A stretch of DNA of 64,000 nucleotides. Origin: Nectonema munidae (taxonomy: Eukaryota; Nematomorpha; Nectonematoida; Nectonematidae). The notes under the pieces are model-generated. The model searched no databases and was not told where the DNA came from. It saw nothing but the letters and a program-made list of their open reading frames with translations. The stretch covers positions 62,001-126,000 of the forward strand of contig JAUIRK010000926.1 of assembly GCA_030549495.1 (NCBI GenBank). The letters run 5' to 3'. Positions within the stretch are counted from its first letter, which is position 1; each line of letters begins with the position of its first letter. This document shows positions 40,301-53,600 of the stretch, one piece after another. The translations under genes and the position numbers were made by a program.

Positions 40301-43300
40301 GTATTAGAAATACAAAGGTTAAAGTGGTTTGGGCATGTAAATAGAAGACCCTCGGGTGATCTAATTAAATAAAAATCAAACTTTAGGTAAGAGTAAAGGT
40401 AGGCCAAAGATGAAATGGATAGAAATAGTTAATAAAGACATGAGCAAAAGACATTTAACTTTAGGGGACGAGCAAAATAGAGATGAATGGAGACGCAAAA
40501 TAATGAGAGATTAGTTTAATTTTGTCTAAAATGCCATAGTGGTAAAAACCGGCTAAACCTCAGCATACTGGGAACATTAGCCGTAAAACTGATTATTATT
40601 ATTATTATTATTATATTATTTACTATGAAAATTAATAGTAATCACTAATTGATTTAATTTACAAAATAAATGGAATGAGAAAACTCATCCATTTTAATCA
40701 AAGATGAAATTTTATTATTTGTAATTCAATATATAACATAGCATAACATAACATAAAATATTTTATGGAATTCGCGTCTATAATTACAATTATATTACAA
40801 ATATATACAAATTTAAGATGAGCCCAATTTTCATTTATACCTGTTTTTGAATGCATTTAAGTTTGGTGAGTTGATAACGTATTCAAGAAGCTATAGTTAC
40901 AATCCTTTATATTGATTTTTAGTTAAGTATGTTCTTCTAAAGTTTGCATGGAATGGGTCAAATTCCACTTTGAAAGAATAAATCGGCAAATAAGCAATGC
41001 CATATGTAGTAAAGCCCTTAATCGAATATCTTTCTTAGTGTTCAATACATTGTATATTGTTAGCATTTCTTGTCTTTTTTTTCTATAGAACAATGAGGGC
41101 AGATTCATCTTCTTAATTTTATCTTCATACATCACATTTTGCATGCAGATTATTCTTTTCATAAATCTTCTTGAAAGCTTTTCTATTTTTGTGAAATTTT
41201 GTGAATTTTTTTGTGTAGTATATGTTGTGAAAAAATAAAACAACTACTATATTATAATTCTTATATATAAAATAAAATTTTAACATTAATTTAAATATTT
41301 TAAGAATTCATATTTTACAAGATATAATCTGATAATCATTACCAGCACGAACTTTTCTATTTCAAATACATAACATAACATAATTTTATTAAGCGAAAAA
41401 AGGCCAGTTTGCCTGTGGTAATCGCATCAATCTGTGGAAGAAAAAAAATATATAGAAATAGTTCAAACATTATAATTGCTAAATATGGAAATGAAGAATA
41501 CAAAAGTAAAGACTTAATCATACAACATATTTTTCCAGAAGTTATCCATGCGTTTCTTGAATACGTTTAATGAGGGGGAGTTTATAACATCAGCAGGAAG
41601 ACTGTTCCAGTCATTAACAATTCTATTAGAGAAAAAGTTTTTTCGAAAGCATTTTTTGTGGTGACTCTTTATAAACTTACTCTGATGCTTTCTTTGAATC
41701 CTTGAGGAAAACTGAGGAAGTATTTTATGGTTAACTAGGATATTTTCGTTTATGATGTTATAAACTGTAATCATATCGTTTCTTCTATATCGATATGCTA
41801 GTAGTGGTAAAGACAACGTTTGCAGTCTTTCTTTATAGGTTAATTCTTTGAGCCCTGTAATACATTTTACAACAACCGTCTCTTTTAACAAACATATTGT
41901 ATTTTTCTTTAACAAAGAAATATTTCAAGTCCTAAAAATTGAATTCATTTTATAAAATTAAGTTGGAAAAATTTCCTAAGTATAAATCCTTTTTTACTAA
42001 ATCAAAAAAGAGATTGAAAATATCGTTTAAGTTATATAATTAAATTTTGTCTAATTAAGTATCTTTGCCAATTATGGGCCTATAATAAAGGTAAAGGTAG
42101 TCTGATATGTTTTCACAGAGAAGGTATATTTGTATGTCTTATTTATGCCTAACTCATACTTGATGACTTTTAGAGTTTTATCTGGGATTTTATCTCTATT
42201 TAAAATAAAATATACTTGGTGACAAAGTTTTTAGTGCTTTTTTGCAATGAATTTATTATATTCCTTAATTTTTAGATTCTTTTTGCAACCACTTCATATA
42301 TTTTTACCCTTTCACAATCTTAATAAAGACTAGCAAAATATAAACGAGGAATATAGTACGATAAAATGACGAATCTTTATTAAAAAAGAATACTTCGACA
42401 CTATAAGTCTTTTTCAACATAAGTCAAGCAGAAAGTGGAGCGAACGGACTTTTGTGAAAGGATTTCTTGAGTGAAGAATTATAAATTTGTGTGCTTTATT
42501 ACAATCCTTTATATATTTTATATATAATTCTTCCCTCACAAGAAATCTTTTCCTTACATCTTCATCACAAAAGCCGTTCCTTTCGTTTTCTGCTTGCTTT
42601 ACTTGAGTTTAAAAAGACTCATAAGGGGAAATAGTCTTTAAAGATTTCTCAGATTGTCCTACTATATTCCTCATTTAAATAAATATACCGTTTTCACTCC
42701 TTTTATTTAATTGTTTCCTTAATTAATTAATTTCCTTATAACGCGGTAACCGGAGTCCATAATAACTACTCGCGTTATAACTTATCTGCGTTATAATTTT
42801 CCAATACAAGTTAAATAATATTTACATAAACGGGTTTTTTTCACTTGGTTATATAGAAAACATTACATAACACCCCCAAAACTAAAATTTGAAAAGTACT
42901 AAAGTGTAAAAGAAATGTCACAAACAACCTGTAAGTTTTATTACTCAAATTTTTATTAGAACAAAAAAACATCTATGTGCACTTGAAAACTCTACTTTTA
43001 TGCAAAATACTCGGTAATACGTTTTTGTTTAGCTTCTTTTTATGAAATATTTTATGCAAAACGCAAAATATTTTTTAGTTGTGAATCAACTTCTTGTGTT
43101 TCTAGCCATTCTAAACTTTGTTTATTTAGAATGTTATTACAACTTTGTAGAATTTTGGAGTTGAGTATATCATATACGTCTGTAAAAATGGGAGCCAAGA
43201 CATAATCGCGTTATAAGCGATATCGCGCAATAATGATCCGCGTTATAACGGTTCCTTACTGTATATTGAATTTATTTTATATACATATATACCGTTTGTA

Positions 43301-46300
43301 AAATGTTGACCAACAGAAAAAGGTGAATTTGACAAAAAAATTTGTAATTTTGAAAAAAGAAAATAATTTAATCAACTACTTCTAAAGTAGCCTAATAATA
43401 CCTAATTGTTCATATTTTTTTCTGATTTTTTTTTATGAAAAGTTGTGTTTCAGTGTTTAGTAACATTGTTCAGACTTCCATGGTATATTCTAAAGTTTTC
43501 TTGCATTTTATAGAGTAAGCATACGATTCCCCAAAATTTGTCATGGCAGCCAAACTTAACAATTAGGTCCATTTGTTCTATTTTTTAAGAAATGGCATTA
43601 AGTCATTTTTTTATTCTTAGAATTCATAGCTCGTTTTAATTGTAAAAGTTATAGCTTTTTAATAAAATAATTTTTGTTATAAAAATAAAATTTAACTTAT
43701 AAATTTTTTTGTATAAATCAAATATAGATAAAAAAAAATGTAATGATTTTTTTTTGAAGCTGAATTTTGAATAAATTTTTTCTCCCTAAATCGGTAATGA
43801 GGTTGAAGTTCCAAAATTTGAGATATTTGGCATTAATTGTCAAACTATGAACACAGAATTTTCAATCTTTATATTTGAACCCGTGAAGTTGTAGAATCTG
43901 AACCCAGCATGTAAACATACTTCTACCGCTTCGAATATAACTGTTTTTTTTATTTAAGAATTCTCTGATATAAATGAAGTCGAAGTTAAAAAAGGAGATT
44001 CGGTAAACTTTTGATTTATAGCTAATTTTATAATTAACTTAAAAAACATAAATACGTTTTTAAAAGAAAAAAAATTTTAAGTTTCAGAGGCTTATTAGAT
44101 TTACCTAAATATTATCATAATTTTAAAAAGATTATTAGTTATTTATCAATATTTTAATATTCGAAATATTTTGTTTTCGAACATCTTTCAATTAATTTGG
44201 TTATACTTTTGAATTTTCCTTATAAATAAGGTAAAACTTACGAAACCATTTTTGACTTATTTCTCTTTCAGATTAATTAAGAGCTAACAGTTTTTTAATC
44301 ATAATTGAGTTTTAAACCTTCTTTAAAAATTTTAGAACATGAATTAAATTAATAACCTTATTGAAAGTGAATCAGTATATATTTTAGCAAATCGGTCAGT
44401 TTTACAAAAAATATGTTGATGAATTTGTTTCTGAAAGAGTCAAAATCACCAACTTGGTTCAAATCCTGCTAACCTTAATCAAATTCGGTCTAATCCCGAA
44501 CCGCTTGTATTATGCATATAGCACAATGATATGGAAATTAAAGGTAGTTTGAAATTAAAAAGGTTTCTCTCTCTTTCGCACTCAATATATAAGAACGTTA
44601 GCATTATTTTGTAGGTTTACATGAAACATTTTTTAAATTACTATAAAATGGATATTAAAATGGTTATTTTTATGGATCTTTACAATCATAGTTGTGAAAT
44701 TTCAACTTATACTTCGGCCATAAATATGTCGGATTCAGAAAATTTAACAAAAATACTACTTATAACTAAAAAGATTGTTATGATACATATAATCGAAAAA
44801 TGTTCTATAATTCGTAAAAACTAAATTAATTGTTCATAAAAAAAGTAGATGCTAAATGCAACTTTATAATAATTATACCCTACACAGTTTATATAAATGA
44901 TTTGCAATACATTATAAAAATATATAACACGAAGGACCACACTAACTAGCAAAAAAAACTTGAACTTAGATTTCGACATATATAAATCGGTTTTACGGCT
45001 ACTTTCCCAGCAAGCTAGGGCCTAGCCGATGTTGCAACTATGAAAACCCATATAAAAAGACTACCTTATTTTACGTTTCCAAAATTCCCTTTTTGTTCAT
45101 CTCCTATTTTTAAATTTCTTTTTTTTATATCATTAAGAACTACTTCATTCCATGTTAATTTTGGTCTAACCTTATATTTATCTATAGTTTGCTATTTTTA
45201 CGCTATATTAATTAACTCTTCAGCTGGTCTTCTGTTTACATTTTTGAGCAATGCTTTGAACTCGTGTCCTTGATGCTTCATTTTTCTACCCTATCCTTGA
45301 AAGTCTGTGTTGAATCCTAACTGCGGCCTCCTGGCTTTTGGATCTTCACAAAATTACCTACATTATTTTCATACTGTTTCGATAATTTGGTTCAGTTGTT
45401 TTTGTCATACTTTTCTCATGCGTAAACTTTCATTTGTAAATAAATATCATATCATATCATATCATACATGCCCAAACCACCTCAATCTTCGCCTCTCTAT
45501 TACTTTATTGATTACATTTACATTACATAAACTTCTTATTTTTTCATTGCTTAATTTGTCTTTCCAATTAGTGTTACAAATAATCCGTAACATTCTCATC
45601 TAGTGTTTGGCTTATTTTTCTCAACTTCGCCCAACTTTGGCGACTGTATACTAAACTAGATCTAATGCAACTTTTATAAAAATAACCCTTATATCTTTAA
45701 AGAAAAAGTATTATCACAGAGAACACTACTTAAGGATTTAAATTTCTTCCAAGATAGTTTTATTCTGTGTTCTATTGAGTTACTAACACTACCTATCTGA
45801 TCTATAACCTCTCATAAGTAACAAAATTGATTAACCTTTTATAGTTCTATATCTTTTACTACTAACTTTTCTTTACTAATTTCACTTTTTTAAAATCTGA
45901 ACAACTGGTACACTTAAAATTTTTAACTTTTAATAAACTACCTTTAATACCAGAGCAACTTTTATGTATCCATTTATTACAAGATGTACAAAAATAGAAT
46001 TTCTTTTAATTCTTATCCCACAAACATCACATGGATCTATTTTTGAAACTAGATTTTGTATATTTGAAGAATCACCTATTTTCATCCACTTAAACATACT
46101 AAAGTTAATTCTTAAACCCTTATTTTTCAAAGTTGTTTCCCAAAAACTTATGAACTTGCAATTAAAATTATATCATCAGCATATAAAATTTCGTTCATAT
46201 CTTCTTTGATAGCATCTTTAAAAATTTCGTCAGTGATTATATTGAAAAGAAATGGACTTAATATTGATCCTTGATGTAACACTACACTAATTTTAAATTC

Positions 46301-47545
46301 ATCAGAAATTGCACTTTCAATTTTTATACAAGTATCCTGGATTGTATACAAAGTCATTACTGCCTTAACTAAATTTTCATTTACACCCTTTTTTCTTAAT
46401 GACCATTCAATGAGAATTCTACAAACAGAATCAAAAGCCTTTTTCTATTAGCTGTCTAATAATAAAAATTGCGTCTTTTGTTTTTCCTGACATAAAACCA
46501 AACTGAACTTTACATTTCTCAACGTTTTTTTTCAATCTATTCAGTATTACTCTTAGAATCCTTAAAAAGTTTATAGTATTACTCTTAACATTAGATAGCA
46601 TTAAAAAGTTTAAATTCTTATTTATAAGTATAACTGTAAATAAATATAAAAATGACCTTTGTTTTTTATGGATCACATGTAATCATATTATTATTTTATA
46701 ATTGTGGGGCTAAAACCACTTATGGTTTGCATTGGAATAAATAACTCTTCTATTTTTTTAATAGGTAAAAAAATTTAATTCCAAAGAAATTCAAAAAAGC
46801 AACAAAAATTTCTATGAAGAGTCTCCTATTTTTAACTCAATAAGTTTTTGTCAAAATGAAGAACTTTCTAATAGTCATTGTGAAAATTCTAAATTCACTA
46901 AACCTATAATTGAAGAACTCAAAAACTGCTTTCCCAAACAATCACCTGTTTTCAATTCAACAAAATCTGGTCAAAAAAAGAAAGAATCAGAAAGCAAATA
47001 TCAAAATTTAAACTTTTCTTTCTCAAATGACGTTGTGGACTCAGGTAAGAAAGTTAATTTTATTAATTTTTCTGGGCATAAATGAGGAATAAAAATTATT
47101 CAATATTTTTACGATTTAATATATCGTAAAGGTAATTAGAAGTGTTTTCATCAAAAGGCCACAATCTATACCTTTTGTGTCGACCTTTAAAAAAGGAGTT
47201 CGATCTGGATTTGAACCCAAAATTTATGAGCATATGCGACATATATAACTTTAACTTCTATATGCTAGCTGTTACTTCTAGATAAATTCTTTTCTTGAAA
47301 AAATTATCTTTCTTTATAGCCCCCTCCATCCTCCTCAACTTTTGAAATATATGTCTTTTGTTTAATTTTATGGGAAATATATTCAAAATTAACTAGTTCA
47401 TTGATTTGTTTCTTTTACGTGTTTCTTCATTCATTAATAACTAGTTCATTTGTTAGTTAATTAGTAATTTATTTAGATAGAATATAATTTACATAAAAGC
47501 ATGGGCCGTTATTTTTCTAATAAATGCGAATGTTTGGGAAAAAGT

Positions 47546-47581
<36 letters not shown>

Positions 47582-47582
47582 G

Positions 47583-47640
<58 letters not shown>

Positions 47641-50600
47641 CACGTATATATAATTTTGAAGAGTTAGTTCCTATTTTGTTACCTAAATATTTCTTAATAT
47701 TATTATAACAATTTCCTTTGGACTAAAAAGCGCCTGAAATTTAAATAGTGCTTTTTAGGTTTCCATTTTTATTTTTATGCTTCTAAATATTAATTCGAGT
47801 AGTATTTTTATCTAAACAAGAATTTTATCTAATTGACACAGACGATCTCTTGACTATAGGGTACTTTTAAACAATATAAAACGTTAACCCTTTAAAAACC
47901 AGTGTCACACCGGTGTAACTTAAAGTGTAATTAAACTCGTCTGTTTAAATATATTAAATTTCATTTTAAATGAAAGCAGAAGATTAGTCTTAAAAATTCT
48001 GGTTCTTAAAGGTTTAAATTACTTGACCTTGTGTCCTTTTTCTACAATGAATTGGCTTAATAAAAGGAATATGACATTTTTCTTTCAACAACACTGTAAA
48101 CCCTAAATTTTTCATTAATTTTAATCTTGTTGTGCTTGAAGATCTTCTCAAAATTGAACATAAATTTGGTTTTTTTATGAAAAGTTACGTATACCTTCAT
48201 AATGAAAAATAAATTAAAATTTGCTTATTGAATCACAAACATCTTGTTTGTCATGAATGCATATTTTGGTTGATATGATTGACAATTGCAAATGCCAAAT
48301 GTTATTTGTACCAATATTATTGGTCATTGTTGCAGTACAGATTATAATTGGCATATGTCGTTTAATTTATCTACGAACAGTTTCTCTAAGGAACAGTTTG
48401 TCTGTAGACATTTTCACTACAAATAGTTTGTCTACAGACAGTAAATTTTTTTCTAATTCTGATTTTATCTTAAGAAATTTTTCATTCGTTCAATAACTAT
48501 CCAAATTTAACTAATTAACTAACTATAAAATAGATAAAGATTTATTTGATAAGACATTAAATTTGGGATTACTAGAAGCAAAAAATAAGAGAAAGACAGT
48601 TTTCACTCAGTTGCTTAGAGAGGAAAAAATCAAGCTCATCATGTTACAATATTTTTCAAAATCGATTGTGCAAGATGACACTTATTTAGGTCTCTTGGAG
48701 TTCGGTATTAATAATTTTTTTTTATTCGTTTAACCGGTTATATAAATACTTTACAAAAATGTGAATCGTCTGCGTTTTTTAATGCTTTTTAATACAAATC
48801 TTCTGCTTTATACTAGATATCGTCTGATTATTCTAGTCGATAACGGGTTAATAAAATCCAACTGACTTATCAATAAATAAACTAACTAACTATGCAAATA
48901 TAAATAAAGCGATATTTTTTAAAATAAACTTTATAAATATATTTCTAAAAATTAAAAAATTTATTGTTATTTGTATTTATTTATTTATCAAAGAGAATTT
49001 ATTTTTTATGGAAATTTTTTATAAAATTTTAAATTCAGAAAATATTTTTTATTGAAAAAAATATAAAAATTAACTTTTTTTTTATTTTAAATATATAAAA
49101 ATAATGCTGCATAAATTTATTTTAATTTAAAAAAATAGTTTTATATTTTTGTTCAAAAAAATTTTTATAACGAAAAATTATAAATTAATACAGTAAATAA
49201 ATAAAAACATTAAAAAAATATATTTATATTTTCTACCAAATGTCCGTTGGCGAAATACCCGGCTACGAAGAAGTCTCCTGATTATTAATATTGATGTCAA
49301 TAGTATCAATATTTACTTTTAATAAATTTACCAAGAAGAAGAACTCAAGGACAGTTGGATATATTAGTAAAAAAAAATTTTTACGCTATATATTTTTCTT
49401 ATCTAAAATAAATTTCTTCATGGAATATCTTTCTCTCAATCTTAAATAATATGTAAGAAAAAGAATTTAATTATAACTTAACAAAGTTAAAAATGATTAA
49501 TAAAAAATATGTGAACATCTTTTGTCCCAATATTCTCATTTGGGAACATAAGTAATTTCATCTTCGTCTGGTTTTTTCAATGTCTTTGAATATTTTTAAA
49601 TATCGTCTGATTTCTATGGTACTTAATGGGTTAAAATTTTCAAAGGTTTTCTCTATGAAAAAAGTGTATGAAAAAGAAAAGAAGAGTAAGCGAAACTATT
49701 TTGATACTTCCTTTTTATTTGATATCAACGACTAAATAGAAATGTTTTTAATTTAACAAAAATAATATGCCACTAAAGTTAACCAAAAGGCTCTTATCCA
49801 TGATTATTTAATTTTATTTACGCACACATAACATGATTAGTTAATTGTATAATACTAAATCACATAAATCTTGGTTTGAAATTAGTAAAGGCCGATTTTA
49901 CTATCTGAATAGAAAATATTGGAATTATAAAAAAAATCAAGAAAAATAAATAATATAATTATTAAAACGTATATATGAATAAGGCATTTAATACCTATTA
50001 ATTGGTAATCTCCTATAAATCTATCTCCTATTTGAGTTTGTAAAATTACAAAATATTACTCATAGTCCGTAAAATGTACTGTTCGCTCATATAGGTTATA
50101 GACAATTACTAATTCTAATCTTTCTTCTAACGTTATGGTATAGTTTACAATCCTTAGCTTCAATACTTTTAGCAAAATTTGGCATTTTAGTCAGAAAATC
50201 TATATTGTTCAAAAAACTACAATTATTTATTCAAAAGTTTATGTAAAATAAATTTTTGACCTATATAGTCATCAACAAACTCCTACCTCTCGTTTATGCA
50301 TAATTTTTCAAATGTATAATTAATATCATTTTATTTTTTGATTTTAGGAAATTTATACGACGAAGAAAAGCTAGTAATTCGACATCATTTTTTACCAAAT
50401 TTTAATTTCAATCATTTTTTTTAGGAAAATGGTATTAAAGATAATGCTAAATTTGAAATCAAAAATCAGGAAGATTTTGAAACTCAAAATTTACATATAA
50501 AGGTTAATGGAATCTCAAAAGATAATAAAAATGATAACTTTATAAAAGAAAAACAATCAGAAGGAAAAATAAAAAATTCAATTAGAAAAAGAGGCGTCAA

Positions 50601-53600
50601 AAGAAAAAGTCATTCAAATCAGTTAGAAGACAAATTTAGCAGTAGCTTTGAGAGTATACACTTTACTGCAAGTCAACCAAGTCAAAAAATACAAAATAAA
50701 AAAGAAATTGATAATCAATTTTTGGAAACGAATGATTTTAGAACTTTAGAAACATTACCTAATAATCCAACTAATGGAAAATTAGATTCTTCAAAAAAAA
50801 AAGATAACGACATCGCCCTAAATATTAAAAATGTTTCAGATATTAAAAATAGTAATATAATAATTGGTAAAAAAACAAAAAAAAAGTCTAAAGAAGTTTT
50901 AGCGCATAAAAACAAGAAAGTAAGTAAATTAAAGAAAAATATCACAAAAACAGAAGATTATTCAAAGTCTCCAATTAGAAATGGAACTATTTTTAAGGAA
51001 AAATCTCCTTTTTTGAAAAAAAATACTGCAATTAGTAAACATTTGAAAATTACTCCTCTTGAAGTTGTTAAAGTTGGAAAGAGAAAAAATGCATCAGAAA
51101 ATAAAAATTTAGAGGTTCGGAACATTGCTTGCTCAAATATTAGAAACACCAAATTTGAAGATGCTGAATATAGTTCTAGTTTTGACTTAGACAGTGCAAA
51201 AATTATTTCAAACAACTTTAGAGAAATGGCTAAAGAGTTTAGTAGTAACATGTCAATTGAAATTAAAAAAGAGATAATAGAAGACTGTCAAAAAAATGAG
51301 CTGAAAAAAAGTGGAAAAATTTCAAACTTGAAAAAAGAATTAGAAGAACTAAAGAATCAGCCTATTATGGAAGGCAAAAGATTTAGGAAGTCTTCTTTTG
51401 ATAAAAATATTTCTTTTCAACAAAAGAAAAATGTGAAAAGAAATAAATGTCAGCATGATAATCAACAAATTAATTCTTTGCATCAAAACAAGTTTGGAAA
51501 GAAGCCAATTCAACTTGATAAAGAAATTATAGATGAATCCAAAAAAACGAACTTTCATAAAATTAATACTTCAGAAAAAGTATTGCTAAAACATAATATA
51601 AAGAGTGAAGTCTTTAGTGTGGATGTATTGAAAGAAAATGACCATGAACATAAAGATAATTCTAGTTTTGATAATAATGAAGTAAATATTATTTATCAAA
51701 AAGAAGGAATAAAAGATAAAAACTCTTTAGTATTAAATGTTTCAAATATTTTAACGTTTGAAGAAGAAAATAAAAATCAACAGAATCAATCAATTGGTTT
51801 AAAAAAAGAAGTTGCTGAAAAGGCACAAAATATGGAATCAAAAAATCAAAATCTTCAAAATAAAAGAAAAGTTTTTTTAAATATATGTGATAAAAAAGTT
51901 GAAGAATTAAATTCCCTAATTGACTTAAACAGAGAGAAGTTGAATCATTTTAATGACAAAGACAAGCTAATAAAGAATAATGACAAAAGTATAAAAATTG
52001 AAACAAAAAGAAAAAAGATTATAAAAAATGTAAAAACAATCCAAAAATTTGAAAAATATAAAAATTCAAAAGAAGAATCAAAAGAAAATTTCAAGGAAGA
52101 AAAATATGATAAAAATAATTTAAGTGAAATATTTGAAGAAAATAATTCAAGTTATAATATTAATACTGATGAAATCACAAATATTGTGAAACAAATTCCT
52201 GAATTAAATGATCAAGTTTCTTCATTACATCATTGTTCGTCCAACTTGGAGTGTAATGTCAGAAAAGATTTTTCTGGAAAAATCAGTGAGAAAAATGAAA
52301 CGTATTCCAGTTTAGATATTGATAGCGAGAAGCTAAGTAATTTTATTAATCAAAGTACAGAAATTAACGATAAAAAAGTTTTAGAAGACCACTACAAAAT
52401 GATTGCAAAGGATTTTTGGAATGAAAATAAAGAAAGTCTAGCTTGCGATGAAAGTGATCAGATTCACATTTTTAATGATCAAGTTTGCAAAAAAAGTGTA
52501 AGTGAAATCCCAAATAATTTTTTACATAAAGTAAATGATTTAAGTTTGAAGAGCTTACCAGTAGGAGAAAAAGAATTTAGTGAGAAAAGTAAAAATACTG
52601 AAAAAGTTAAAGAAACCAACAAAAAAAAAATTGAAATCAAAAATTCGTCAACTATAGCTAATCATATTTTGGATAAAACTAATCATATGGTTGAAGAAAG
52701 GTTATCTTCTATTTTTGATAGTGATAAAATTACAATTAATTCAAATAAAAATGTACAATATGAAGATAAAGGCAATGCATGCAAAAAGTTGAATGAAATA
52801 CATCCAAAAGAATCAAGAAAAAAAGTATCAGATGGTAAAAATGAAAAGCAAGAATTAAACCTTTTCAAAACAGAGACAAAATTCATTAAAAATGAAGCAC
52901 TTGAAGGAAGTAAACGAGTTAGAAGAAGAACCAAATTTTTTGGTGTTTTTGATATTAGCAGTAATGACATCGAGAGTTTTCCTTTCCTTCCTAAAGTCAC
53001 ATCGGTTAAATCTAAAAAAATAAAAGATCAAGTCCAAGAAAAAGATCATAAAGATAATTTATCAGAAATATATAATTTTAATACAGAAAATGAGTTTTTT
53101 GTTTCCCCAGGGCGTACATGTATTTATGAAAGCTGTACTCCGTTAGATCGCTATAATAATACCTCAAATTTAAACAATGTGAAAGAAGGCAGTAGTTTAA
53201 GAATGGATAAAGGTTTTGAAAATTCTCAAGTAACATTTTTATATAAAATAAAATACTTTTTACTCAACTTTATGATACTTTATAGGTTAAGTTGTTGTGT
53301 GATAAAGAACTTCATTTTCCCACGCCCAATTTATTTGTTAATACCTATGACAGAAGGTATTTTTTCTTGATTCATTTTTAATTAATAGTTAAAATTTAAA
53401 ACTAAAATTCTTGTATTTTAGAAAAGGAAAAAAATTTAATTATGAAGAAAAGAAGACATCTAATATAAAATTGGTAAGTTATGTCTGATGGCAAATTAAG
53501 ATTAATTTTTTTTGATAGTTTAAATTTGATATGTTCAAAATTTTCCTTATTTTTTACTGCTAATCGTTATGATATAAAGGGTTTAACTAGGAAATATCTT

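Noticed and set aside
45040-45273. Membrane-protein-like open frame on the plus strand
   Set aside because: It is the complement of the RTE-like C-terminal coding (VRPKLTWNEVVLNDIKKRNL) on the minus strand.
50715-53049. Several minus-strand open frames opposite the large exon
   Set aside because: They are mirror frames of Lys/Asn-rich coding (Phe/Leu/Ile-rich products) with no domain.
50722-53370. Single-exon 882-codon gene
   Set aside because: There is no ATG at the start; the frame is open 300 nt further upstream to a splice acceptor. The last part passes through a 56-bp intron, so it is an internal exon of the SYCP2-like gene.
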